From Streptomyces sp. GESEQ-35 (GTDB taxonomy: Bacteria > Actinomycetota > Actinomycetes > Streptomycetales > Streptomycetaceae), in contig NZ_JAFFSX010000014.1 in assembly GCF_017948485.1 (NCBI RefSeq), forward strand, positions 170,021 to 234,020: 64,000 nt of DNA, written 5' to 3'. The translations under genes and the position numbers were made by a program. Shown piece after piece: positions 1-9,300 of this stretch; position 1 is the stretch's first letter, and each line of letters starts with the position of its first letter. The notes below the pieces were generated by a model. It was not told the origin of the DNA and ran no database searches. It saw only the letters and a program-made list of their open reading frames with translations.

Positions 1-3000
1 GGACCGTCGCGAACAGCTCGGTGAGCTGCCGCTCGCGTGCGTCGGCCGGAGCCCGTGTCGGTGCCACGACGGCGATCTCGGGGGCGGGGAGCCCGCCGCG
101 GTCCACCTTGCCGGAGGGCAGCAGCGGGAAGGCGTCCAGGACGGTGAGCGTGGCCGGAACCATGTGCTCGGGCAGCCGCTCGCGCAGCCAGCCGCGCAGG
201 TCGGTGGCGAGCTGCCCGCCGGCGCCGAGGCAGTATCCGGCGAGTCGCTTCACGCCGGGTGAGTCCTCGCGGATGACGACGACTCCTCGCCGTACGCCGG
301 GATGCTGTTCGAGGATCGCCTCGATCTCCTCCAGCTCCACCCTCATCCCGCGGATCTTGACCTGGTGATCCGCACGGCCGAGGAACTCCAGCGTGCCGTC
401 CCGCTGCCACCTCACCAGGTCCCCGGTGCGGTACAGCCGTTCGCCGGGCGGGCCGAAGGGATCGGCGACGAAGTGATCGGCGGTGCGACGCGGGTCGTTC
501 ACATAGCCACGGCCGAGGTACACGCCACCGGCGTACAACTCCCCCGCCACGCCGACCGGGACGGGCTGGAGGCGTTCATCGAGGGCGTACAGCCGGGTGT
601 TGCCGTTGGGCCGTCCGATGGAGACGGCGCTGCGGATCGCGCCGGTGCGGTAGACGACGTGGCTGACGCCGATGGTGGCCTCGGCCGGACCGTACCCGTG
701 GTACATGACCGCCTCGCTCGCGGCCCGGAAGCGGGCGAAGAGCTCGGGGGTGAGCACCTCGCCGCCGCACCACACGTGCTTCAGCGAGCCGGCCCGCGGC
801 GCGAAGCCGTCCAGTTCGAGGAGCAGGTCGAGCATCGAGGAGACCAGGTAGGTGAAGGTGACCCGGTGCCCTTCGATGGTGTCGAGAAGGTAGTCGACGT
901 CGCGTTCGCCGCCGGGTTCGGCGATCACGACCCGGCCGCCGTTGGCGAGCGGAAGGAAGATCTCGTTGATGGAGATGTCGAAGCCGAGCGGCGCCTTGAA
1001 CAGGGCGGCGTCCTCGATGCCGAAGCGCAGCAACTCCCGTTGCCACAGCAGCCGGTGGGCGATGGCCCGGTGCCGGATCATCGCGCCCTTGGGGACGCCG
1101 GTGGAGCCGGAGGTGTAGATGACGTAGGCCAGGCCCTCGGGGTCGACCTTGACGTCAAGGTTGACTTCCTCCGGCACCGGGCCCTTCAGATCAACCTCGA
1201 CGAGGCTCTCGAACTCGTCGCCGAACCGGCCCAGCACCGCGGTCAGGGCGGCGCTGCGTGACACCTCGTCCTTCCGCCGGGCCGGCCAGGACGGCTCCAA
1301 CGGCACAAAGGCCCCGCCCGCCTTGAGGACGGCGAGCAGCCCGACGACCATCTCCACGGAGCGTTCGAGATGGATGCCGACGCAGCGCTCGGGACCGACC
1401 CCGAGTGCCGTCAGCCGACGGGCGAGGTGGTTGGCGCGGGCGTTGAGTTCGCCGTACGTCAACGCATCCGCCGCGTACTCCACGGCGGTGAGGTGCGGGG
1501 TCTTCGCCGCCTGCTCCTCGACCAGTGCGGTCAGGGTGGTGGCGGGCATGGGATGCGCGGTGTCGTTCCACTCCCCCAGGAGCAGCGTGCGTTCGCGCGG
1601 GGTGAGGACCTCGGCGGCGCGCACGGGGCGGTCCGGCTGCCGGGCCAGCTCGCCGATCAGCCGTACGTAGCGCTCCACCAAGTCCTGTGCGGTGGCGCGG
1701 TCGTACAGGTCGCCGCTGTAGACGAGCGAGCCGCTGATTCCGCCGCCGTCCGCCCGCTCGAAGAGGTGGAAAGCCAGGTCGGTCTTGGCGGTGTAGAAGT
1801 CGACGCGCAGTTCGCGGAGCGTGAGACCGGCGAACTCCCGGTCGTCGTCGGGGGCTTGCTGGTGGGCCAGCATCACCTGGAACAACGGGTGCCGTCCCAT
1901 GGAGCGGGTCGGGCTCAGCGCGTCCACGAGCCGCTCGAACGGCAGCTCCTGGTGCGCGTAGGCGTCGACGTCGGCCTCGCGCACACGGGCCAGGAGGGTA
2001 CGGAACGTCGGGTCGCCGGAGACGTCGGTGCGCAGCACGAGCGTGTTGACGAACAGGCCGACGAGGTCGTCGAGAGCAGGGTCGCCACGTCCGGCCACCG
2101 GGGTGCCCAGCGGGATGTCGTCACCCGCGCCGAGGCGGCTGAGCAGCACGGCGAGTGCGGCCTGAAGCCCCATGAAGGCGGTGCCGCCGGCCTCCGCCGC
2201 CAACACGCGCAGGGCCTCATGGATCTCCGCGTCGACGGTGAAGTCGACCGCCCCGGCCCGGTAGTCGTGGATGGCCGGGCGCGGGCGGTCCACGGGGAGT
2301 TGGAGTTCCTCCGGAAGCGAGGACAACTGGCCGGTCCAGTAGTCCAGTTGCCGTGACGTCGTCTCGTGGAGGAGTGCCTCCTGCCACAGCGTGTAGTCGG
2401 CGTACTGCACGGCAAGCGGCTGCCACTCGGGGGGCTTGCCGTCCCGCCGGGCGGCGTAGGCGGTTTCCAGGTCGCCGAGCAGTGGTTCCGCCGACCAGCC
2501 GTCGGTCGCGATGTGGTGCACGAGCAGCAGCAGGACGTGATCGTCCGGTGCGGAGCGCTCCGCGGGTAGTGCCGTGATGGGCCGTGGGTCGTCTGCGGGC
2601 TCGTCGTGGCTGGTCGCGCAGTTCCTCGCGCCCCTTTGGGGCGGCGTTGCCGAACCGTCGCTGACTTCGCCAGGGTCAATTGGCGCGTACAGCGTCGCCC
2701 GTACGGGGATCTCGGCGTCCAGCGTGAAGCAGTGGGCGGCGGCTTCGCGCAGCAGCGCGTCGAGTTCGTCCGGGCGAGCGGGCATCACGTCGAAGGGCAC
2801 GACGGCGTCCTCCGGCGGCAGGACGGCCTGGCGGGGGGTGCCGTCCTCGTCGGGGAAGACGGTGCGGAGGCTCTCGTGGCGCTCCACGACGTCCTGGAGC
2901 GCCGCGTGCAGTGCCGCGGGGTCGAGCGGTCCGGTGAGACGGATCGCGGTGGGGATGTTGTACGTCGGGCTCGGGCCCTCCAGCCGGTGCAGGAACCACA

Positions 3001-6000
3001 GCCTGGCCTGCGCGGACGACAGCGGCACGGCATCGGGGCGGGGCAGCGCCGCGAGCGCCGGCCGCCCTTCGGCCGGGGTGTCCAGCAGGGGGGCGAGCGC
3101 GGCCACGGTGGGTGTGTCGAACACGGCCCGCAGCGGGACGACGGCACCCAGCTCGGCCCGGATACGGGCGACCAGCCGGGTGGCGAGGACGGAGTGGCCG
3201 CCGAGGGCGAAGAACTCGTCGTGGATGCCGACGGCGGGCAGTCCGAGCAGCTCCGCGAACAGCTCGCAGAGCCTCGCCTCGGCCGGGGTGCGGGGTGCGG
3301 TGGCGGTCGTGAGGGCGGCGAGGTCCGGGGCGGGCAGCGCGGCGCGGTCCAGCTTGCCGTTGGGGGTGAGGGGCAGTTCGTCGAGGACGACGACGACCGC
3401 GGGCACGAGGTGGTCCGGCAGTGACGCCTTGAGGTCCTGCCGGACCTGGAGGGGTTCCAGTCGGACGCCGGGCCGCGGGACGGCGTACGCCACCAGCTGC
3501 GGCTCTTCCTGCCGTGCTGTCACCGCCGCCTGGGAGACGCCGGGCAGTGCGGCGAGCGCGGCCTCCGTCTCACCCGGCTCGACCCTGAAGCCGCGGATCT
3601 TCACCTGGTCGTCGGACCTGCCGAGGAACTCCAGCGCGCCCTCCGCGGTCCAGCGGACCAGGTCACCGGTGCGGTAGAGGCGGGCGCCGGGCGGGCCGTA
3701 GGGGTCGGCGACGAAGCGATCGGCGGTCAGGGCGGGGCGGGCGAGGTAGCCGCGGGCCAGCTGGGTTCCGCCCAGGTAGAGCTCTCCGGCTACGCCCGGC
3801 GGCACCGGGCGCAGCGCCGCGTCCAGGACCAGGGTGCGGGTGTTCCACACGGGCCGCCCGATCGGTACCGAACCGGCGGCGGACCGGGTGCCCTCCGCGC
3901 ACGGCCAGGCGGTCACGTCGACCGCGGCCTCGGTGGGGCCGTACAGGTTGTGGATCTCGGTGCCGTCCAGCAACCGCGCACACCGCTCGGCCAGTTCGGA
4001 GGGCAGCGCCTCGCCGCTGCACACCACCCTCCGCAGCACGCCCCGCACCCCTTCGGCGGCCGGGTCGTCGAGGAACGCCCGCAGCATCGAGGGCACGAAG
4101 TGGGCGGTCGTCACCCGCTGTTCGCGGATCAGCTCGGCGAGGTGGCCGGGGTCACGGTGTCCGCCGGGGCGGGCGAGCACGAGCACCGCGCCGCTGATCA
4201 GCGGCCAGAAGAACTCCCAGACGGAGACGTCGAAACTGGCCGGTGTCTTCTGTAGCACCCGGTCGTCCGGTCCCAGCCGATACGTGTCCTGCATCCACAG
4301 CAGCCGATTGACGATCCCGGCGTGCGGGACGACGGCTCCCTTGGGGCGGCCGGTGGAGCCGGAGGTGTAGATGACGTAGGCGGGGTGCTCGGGGCGCAGC
4401 GGCTGGAGGCGTTCTCCGTCGGTGAGTTCACCGGGGTCCGTTGCCGCGAGCCGCTCCTGTACGGCGGGATCGTCGACGAGGAGCAGCGGCACCACGTCCG
4501 CGGGCAACGAGCGGGCGGCGGAGGCGGAGGTCAGCACCAGGGCCGGTGCGGCGTCCTCGACCATGAACGCCAGCCGCTCGGCGGGGTACCCGGTGTCCAG
4601 CGGGACGTAGGCACCGCCCGCCTTGAGCACCGCGAGCAGGGCCACCACGAGGTCGGGGCCGCGGTCCAGGGCGACGCCCACCAGGCGTTCCGGGCCGACT
4701 CCGTGGGCGATGAGAAGGCGGGCGAGACGGTTGGCGCGGGCGTGCAGGCCGGCGTAATCGAGCCGGCCGGCGTATTCGAGTTGGCCGGCGTATTCGAGTT
4801 GGCTATCGGCAATCAGTGCCGGTGCGTCGGGGGTTCGTACCGCCTGCCGGTGGAGCAGCTCGGTGAGCGTGGTGGCGGGTACCGGGTGGGCGGTGGCGTT
4901 CCAGGTCTCCAGGACGCGCTGCTGCTCGTCCTCGGCCATCAAGGGCAGGGCGGAGACGGGGTGTTCCGGGTCGGCGAGCGCCGCGGAGAGGAGGGTCTCC
5001 AGGTGCCGGAGCAGCCGGTCGACGGTCTCCGGGGTGAACAGGGGGGTGCGGTAGGTGGCTTCGATCCGCAGCTGTCCGTCCGTGAGGAACGCTTCGAGGG
5101 AGAGGTCGAACTGGGTGGTGTCGTTGTGGACGGTCTCCCATTCGGTGGTGACTCCGGGGAGCTGTGGGCCCTGTAGTCCCTGCGTGAGGAACAGCAGCAT
5201 CACGTCGAAGTAGACGGAGCGGCCCGGCTGCCTCCGCGGGCTCAGCTGCTCCACCAGCTTGTCGAAGGGCATGTCCTGGTGGGCGTAGCCGTCGGTGCAG
5301 ACCTGGCGTACGCGCTCGACGAGTTCGGCGAAGTCCGGGTCGCCGTCCAGGTCGGCGCGCAGGGCGAGGGTGTTGCCGAAGTTGCCGATCATCCCTTCGA
5401 GGCCGGGCAGGTCCCGGTTCATCACGGCCGAGCCGATCGGGACGTCGGTGGCGCGGGTGGTGCGGTGGAGCAGCGCGGCCAGGCCGGCGAACAGCACCAT
5501 GAAGGGGGTGACGCCCGCGTTCCGCGCGAAGTCGGTGAGGCGGCCGGTGACTTCGGGCGCGAAGGCGCGGTGGCGGCGGTCGCCGTCCGCGGCGGGCTGG
5601 GCGCTGCGCGGGGCGTCGGTGGGCAGGGCGAGCGGCTGCGGCGACGGGACCAGGGCGGTGCGCCAGTGGTCGAGGTGCTCGGCGAGGCGTTCGTCGGACC
5701 AGTTGGTGCGCTGCCAGAGCGCGAAGTCGCCGTACTGGACGGACAGGGGTTCGAGGCCGGACGGCTCTTCGGTGACGGCCGACCGGTAGAGGGCGCTCAG
5801 ATCACGGGAGAGAGCGTTGAACGTCCCGCCGTCCCAGGCAATGTGATGCACCGTCAACACGAGGCAGTGGTCCTGTGCTTCGCGACGGATGAGCAGGGTC
5901 CGCAAGGGATGCTCGGCGGCCAGGTCGAACGCCATGGCTGAGGCGTTCCTCGCCAACTCCCCTGCCTGCAGCTCCTGTTGGTCCGGCGCGAGTTCACTGA

Positions 6001-6382
6001 TGTCGACCGTGGCGAAGTCCACCTCCGTCTCGCCGTCGATCACCTGCTCCGGCGTACCGTCCTCGGCGGCCGGATAGCGCGTGCGCAGCACCTCGTGCCG
6101 GGTGACCAGGCCCTGGAGGGCGGTGTGCAGCGCGGTCGGGTCGAGCGGGCCGCGCAGCCGGATGGCGAGGCACACGTTGTACGCCGGACTGGCCGGGTCG
6201 AGTTGCTGGAGCAGCCACATACGGGACTGCGCGAAGGAGAGCGGCAGCGTCCCGACGTCTGCCGGCCGGGGAGGAATGCTCTCGGAGTGGGCCAGGCCGG
6301 CGCTCTCCAGCCTGCGGCGCAGCAGTGCGCGCTTGCGTGCCGCCAGGTCGTCGCCGGGCAGGGCGGCGGGTGTCTGCGTCAC
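1..6382 (-). CDS. NRPS, at least two modules (C-A-T-C-A-...), 3' end beyond the window
   Basis: At least 2,127 residues are in the window; the gene runs off the left edge. It starts with GTG at 6382, overlapping the stop of the upstream NRPS (GTGA). Domains by residue: C1 about 45-480 (HHIAWDG near 175), A1 about 500-1010, T1 near 1060 (LGGHS), C2 about 1115-1560 (HHIATDG near 1290), A2 about 1610 to past 2090. The A1 pocket reads DVWHVSLVDK, a serine code. The A2 pocket reads DINYWGGIGK, the code I know for N5-formyl-N5-hydroxyornithine in coelichelin synthetase. Both C domains have LSxAQxRxW-type starts, typical of LCL domains. Neither shows the DxxxxD motif of cyclization domains. Two oddities: an 18-bp triplication in the A1 core motif, and an in-frame copy of a Streptomyces repeat inside C2. 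Confidence 0.93.
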   Translation of the reverse strand, partial: MTQTPAALPGDDLAARKRALLRRRLESAGLAHSESIPPRPADVGTLPLSFAQSRMWLLQQLDPASPAYNVCLAIRLRGPLDPTALHTALQGLVTRHEVLRTRYPAAEDGTPEQVIDGETEVDFATVDISELAPDQQELQAGELARNASAMAFDLAAEHPLRTLLIRREAQDHCLVLTVHHIAWDGGTFNALSRDLSALYRSAVTEEPSGLEPLSVQYGDFALWQRTNWSDERLAEHLDHWRTALVPSPQPLALPTDAPRSAQPAADGDRRHRAFAPEVTGRLTDFARNAGVTPFMVLFAGLAALLHRTTRATDVPIGSAVMNRDLPGLEGMIGNFGNTLALRADLDGDPDFAELVERVRQVCTDGYAHQDMPFDKLVEQLSPRRQPGRSVYFDVMLLFLTQGLQGPQLPGVTTEWETVHNDTTQFDLSLEAFLTDGQLRIEATYRTPLFTPETVDRLLRHLETLLSAALADPEHPVSALPLMAEDEQQRVLETWNATAHPVPATTLTELLHRQAVRTPDAPALIADSQLEYAGQLEYAGRLDYAGLHARANRLARLLIAHGVGPERLVGVALDRGPDLVVALLAVLKAGGAYVPLDTGYPAERLAFMVEDAAPALVLTSASAARSLPADVVPLLLVDDPAVQERLAATDPGELTDGERLQPLRPEHPAYVIYTSGSTGRPKGAVVPHAGIVNRLLWMQDTYRLGPDDRVLQKTPASFDVSVWEFFWPLISGAVLVLARPGGHRDPGHLAELIREQRVTTAHFVPSMLRAFLDDPAAEGVRGVLRRVVCSGEALPSELAERCARLLDGTEIHNLYGPTEAAVDVTAWPCAEGTRSAAGSVPIGRPVWNTRTLVLDAALRPVPPGVAGELYLGGTQLARGYLARPALTADRFVADPYGPPGARLYRTGDLVRWTAEGALEFLGRSDDQVKIRGFRVEPGETEAALAALPGVSQAAVTARQEEPQLVAYAVPRPGVRLEPLQVRQDLKASLPDHLVPAVVVVLDELPLTPNGKLDRAALPAPDLAALTTATAPRTPAEARLCELFAELLGLPAVGIHDEFFALGGHSVLATRLVARIRAELGAVVPLRAVFDTPTVAALAPLLDTPAEGRPALAALPRPDAVPLSSAQARLWFLHRLEGPSPTYNIPTAIRLTGPLDPAALHAALQDVVERHESLRTVFPDEDGTPRQAVLPPEDAVVPFDVMPARPDELDALLREAAAHCFTLDAEIPVRATLYAPIDPGEVSDGSATPPQRGARNCATSHDEPADDPRPITALPAERSAPDDHVLLLLVHHIATDGWSAEPLLGDLETAYAARRDGKPPEWQPLAVQYADYTLWQEALLHETTSRQLDYWTGQLSSLPEELQLPVDRPRPAIHDYRAGAVDFTVDAEIHEALRVLAAEAGGTAFMGLQAALAVLLSRLGAGDDIPLGTPVAGRGDPALDDLVGLFVNTLVLRTDVSGDPTFRTLLARVREADVDAYAHQELPFERLVDALSPTRSMGRHPLFQVMLAHQQAPDDDREFAGLTLRELRVDFYTAKTDLAFHLFERADGGGISGSLVYSGDLYDRATAQDLVERYVRLIGELARQPDRPVRAAEVLTPRERTLLLGEWNDTAHPMPATTLTALVEEQAAKTPHLTAVEYAADALTYGELNARANHLARRLTALGVGPERCVGIHLERSVEMVVGLLAVLKAGGAFVPLEPSWPARRKDEVSRSAALTAVLGRFGDEFESLVEVDLKGPVPEEVNLDVKVDPEGLAYVIYTSGSTGVPKGAMIRHRAIAHRLLWQRELLRFGIEDAALFKAPLGFDISINEIFLPLANGGRVVIAEPGGERDVDYLLDTIEGHRVTFTYLVSSMLDLLLELDGFAPRAGSLKHVWCGGEVLTPELFARFRAASEAVMYHGYGPAEATIGVSHVVYRTGAIRSAVSIGRPNGNTRLYALDERLQPVPVGVAGELYAGGVYLGRGYVNDPRRTADHFVADPFGPPGERLYRTGDLVRWQRDGTLEFLGRADHQVKIRGMRVELEEIEAILEQHPGVRRGVVVIREDSPGVKRLAGYCLGAGGQLATDLRGWLRERLPEHMVPATLTVLDAFPLLPSGKVDRGGLPAPEIAVVAPTRAPADARERQLTELFATV
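2601..2643 (-). repeat. Streptomyces interspersed repeat inserted in frame in the NRPS C2 domain
   Basis: On the minus strand this reads GCCCC-AAA-GGGGC followed by gaggaactgcgcgaccagcc, a short hairpin plus a conserved tail. I know this sequence as an abundant, mostly intergenic Streptomyces repeat. A second copy with the same orientation lies at 9130-9170. Around it the protein carries about 40 extra residues between the C-domain core motifs RHESLRTVF and HHIATDG, roughly 2553-2690. The reading frame is kept. Confidence 0.8.
4751..4804 (-). repeat. 18-bp tandem triplication in the A1 core motif of an NRPS A domain
   Basis: Three consecutive 18-bp units (4751-4768, 4769-4786, 4787-4804) encode LEYAGQ, LEYAGR and LDYAGL. 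Normal adenylation domains have one such motif, L(T/S)YxEL, at this point. The second and third units differ at one base, the first at a few more. Replication slippage that adds 6 residues per unit without a frameshift is the simple explanation. Confidence 0.85.
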
Positions 6383-9300
6383 CGGACTTCGCCTTTCAGC
6401 AGCCGTTGGAGGGAGCTGGTCCACAGCTCGGCCAGCCGTTGGATCTCGGGCTCGGTGAAGAGCCGTTCCGGCCACTGCCAGCACACCCTGAGGTCCGGCC
6501 CGTCGGTGATCACCGCGTCGACGACCAGGGGGTACGGCGCGGCCATCCCGGGGTCGGCGCCGCTGCCCATGGCCCCGGTCTCGGGCGCGCTGGTGAAGAC
6601 AGCCGAGTCCCCGCGCTCACCCATCGTCATCCTGCCGAGATAGTTGAACTCGATCTGCGGCTCAGGGAGTTGAGCCAGCACCGCGGCCGTCTCCGGGTTG
6701 AGGTGGCGCAGCAGTCCATGGCCGATCCCCTTGTCGGGCAGGGCGGCCAGCTGGTCGCGGATGCGTCGCACCTGGTCCGTTCCTGACGGCGGGCCCGGAT
6801 CGAGCCGGACCGGGAACGCGGTGGTGAACCAGCCGAGGGTGGCGGACAGATCCGCGCCGGGCAGCAGCTGTTCCTCCCGGCCGTGTCCCTCCAGTGCGAT
6901 CAGTACCGACGTGTCCGGCGAGCCTCGCCAGTCCGGGACGGCGAGTGCCAGCGCGGTCAGCAGGGTTTCTTGGACCGAGCCCGAGACCAGTGGCGTGGTG
7001 ACATCGGGGCCGAGCGTCGTCCAGTGCCTGCCGACCATGTCCCTGGTGTCCCGCGCGGGGTCCAGCGGTGCGGAACCCAGAGGTGGTTCCGGCCGGTCCA
7101 GGATCCCTTTCCACAGGGCGAGTTCGGCCGTTCGGCGGGGCGTCCGGGCCTCGGCCCGCAGTGCCTGCGCCCACTCCTTGACGCTGGTGCCGCGTGGCGA
7201 AAGCCGCGTGCCCTCCCAGGCCGCGACGAGGTCGGCGACCAGCACGCCCCAGGACGCCGCGTCGGTCACGAGGTGGTGCAGCACGACCAGCAGCCGTCCC
7301 TCGCGGCCCTCTCCGGCGTCGAACCACAGGAGCCGGGCCACCGCCCCGGCCGCCGGGTCGAGTTCGGCGACCAGCTCGTCGAACGCGTCGGGCACCAGCG
7401 TGCCCATGGCGGTGTGGTCGAGCCGCTCGGCCTCGATCCGCCGTACGCAGTCGGCTGCGCGGACCGCGCCCACGGGCGCGGCATGGAAGCGCCACGCCCC
7501 GTCCTCGGCCGCCCCGAACGTGGCACGGAGCAGATCGTGCCGGTCCAGCACGGCTTGTACGGTGCGATGCAGGCCGCCGAGGTCCATGCCGGCCGGGGTC
7601 CTGAGGAAGCGCGCCTGGCTCAGCCCCCGGAAGGGTCCGCCCTGTTCGGTGATCCAGCTCAGCATCGGGGTGAGCGGGATGTCGCCGGTGCCCGCGTCCG
7701 GGTCCGCCACCCGGCTGGGACCGGTGCCCGCGCGTCGGGCGAGGCCCGCCACCGTCGGCTCTTCGAAAACGTCACGCGGTGAGATCGCCAGCCCGGCGGC
7801 GCGGGCCTGGCTGACCAGCCGCATGGACACGATGCTGTCGCCGCCGAGCGCGAAGAAGCTGTCGTGCACGCCGACCGCGTCCAGTCCGAGCACACCGGCG
7901 AAGAGCCCGGCGAGACGCTCCTCGACCGCATCGCGGGGCGGCTCACTCACCGGCCCGTCGGACCGGGACGGGGCGGGCAGTGCGGCGGTGTCCAGCTTGC
8001 CGTTGTGGGTGAGCGGGAAGCCGTCGACCGGGACGAAGGCCGACGGCACCATGTAGTCGGGCAGTACGTCGGCCACGGCCCGGCGGAGCAGCTCCGCCGT
8101 CCCTTCGTCGGGCGCGGGCGTGACGACGTACGCGATCAGTCGGCGTACTCCGGGAGTGTCCTCCCGTACGACCACCGCGGCCCGTTCGACCAGCTTGTGG
8201 TCGAGCAGCACGGCCTCGATCTCGCCGGGTTCGACCCGGTAGCCCCGGATCTTGACCTGGTCGTCGACCCGGCCCAGACATTCCACCAGGTCGTGCTCGG
8301 TCCAGCGGGCGATGTCGCCGGTGCGGTACATGCGGGCACCGGGCCGGTCGCTGAACGGGTCGGCCATGAACCGGCTCGCGGTGGCGCCCGGTCGGCCGAG
8401 GTAGCCGCGGGCGAGCCCCTCCCCCGCGATGTACAGCTCGCCCTCGACACCCGTCGGCACCGGGTTCAGATGCCCGTCCAGGATGTAGAGGCGCCCGCCC
8501 GCCACGGGGCGGCCGATCGCGGGGCGGTCGCTGAGTGAGAAGTCGCAGTCGGCCGAGTCGACGGTGCACTCCGTGGGTCCGTAGAGGTTGTGGGCGACCA
8601 GTCCGTCGGTGTCCCTCAAGGTCCGCCACAGTTCCGGTGGTACGGCTTCCCCGCCGACCCCCAGCACCTTCAACTCGCCCTGCCAGTCGCCTCCTTGGGC
8701 CACCAGCTCGCCCAGCAGGGACGGGGAGAGTTCGATGAACTCGATGCGGTGCGCCTTGAGGAAACCGCGGAGGGCGTCCGGGTCTCGGCGTACGTCCTCG
8801 GGGACCAGGTGGAGTTCGTGGCCGGCGAACATCCAGAGCATCGGCTGCCACGAGGCGTCGAAGGCGGTGGGCCAGGCGTGGCCTATGCGGAGGGGCTGGC
8901 CGCCGGCCGAGGCTGGGGTGAACAGGGCCGCGTTGTGGGCTGTGAAGAGGTTGGTGATGGCTCGGTGGGGGACGACCACCGCCTTGGGGCGGCCGGTGGA
9001 GCCTGAGGTGTAGATGACGTAGGCGGGGTGTTCAGGGAGCAGGGTCGCGCCGGTGAGGTTGGTGGCGTCCGTGGAAGCCAGCCTGTGTTGAGTGGCCGGG
9101 GCGTCGAGAAGGACAACAGTGCAGGTTGTCTGTGGCTGGTCGCGCAGTTCCCCGCGCCCCTGACGGGGCGATGCAGTTGTCGTCGTTATCAGCGCTACCG
9201 GGGTTGCATCCGCCAGTATCCCGGCGATTCGGTCCTCGGGCCACTCCGGATCCAATGGCAGATAAGCCGCGCCCGCCTTTTGGATCGCAACGAGCGTGGT

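Noticed and set aside
302..1261. Long plus-strand open frames across the NRPS genes (for example 302-1261 and 10761-13439)
   Set aside because: They mirror the codon bias of the real minus-strand NRPS frames, lack recognisable domains and carry no ribosome sites.
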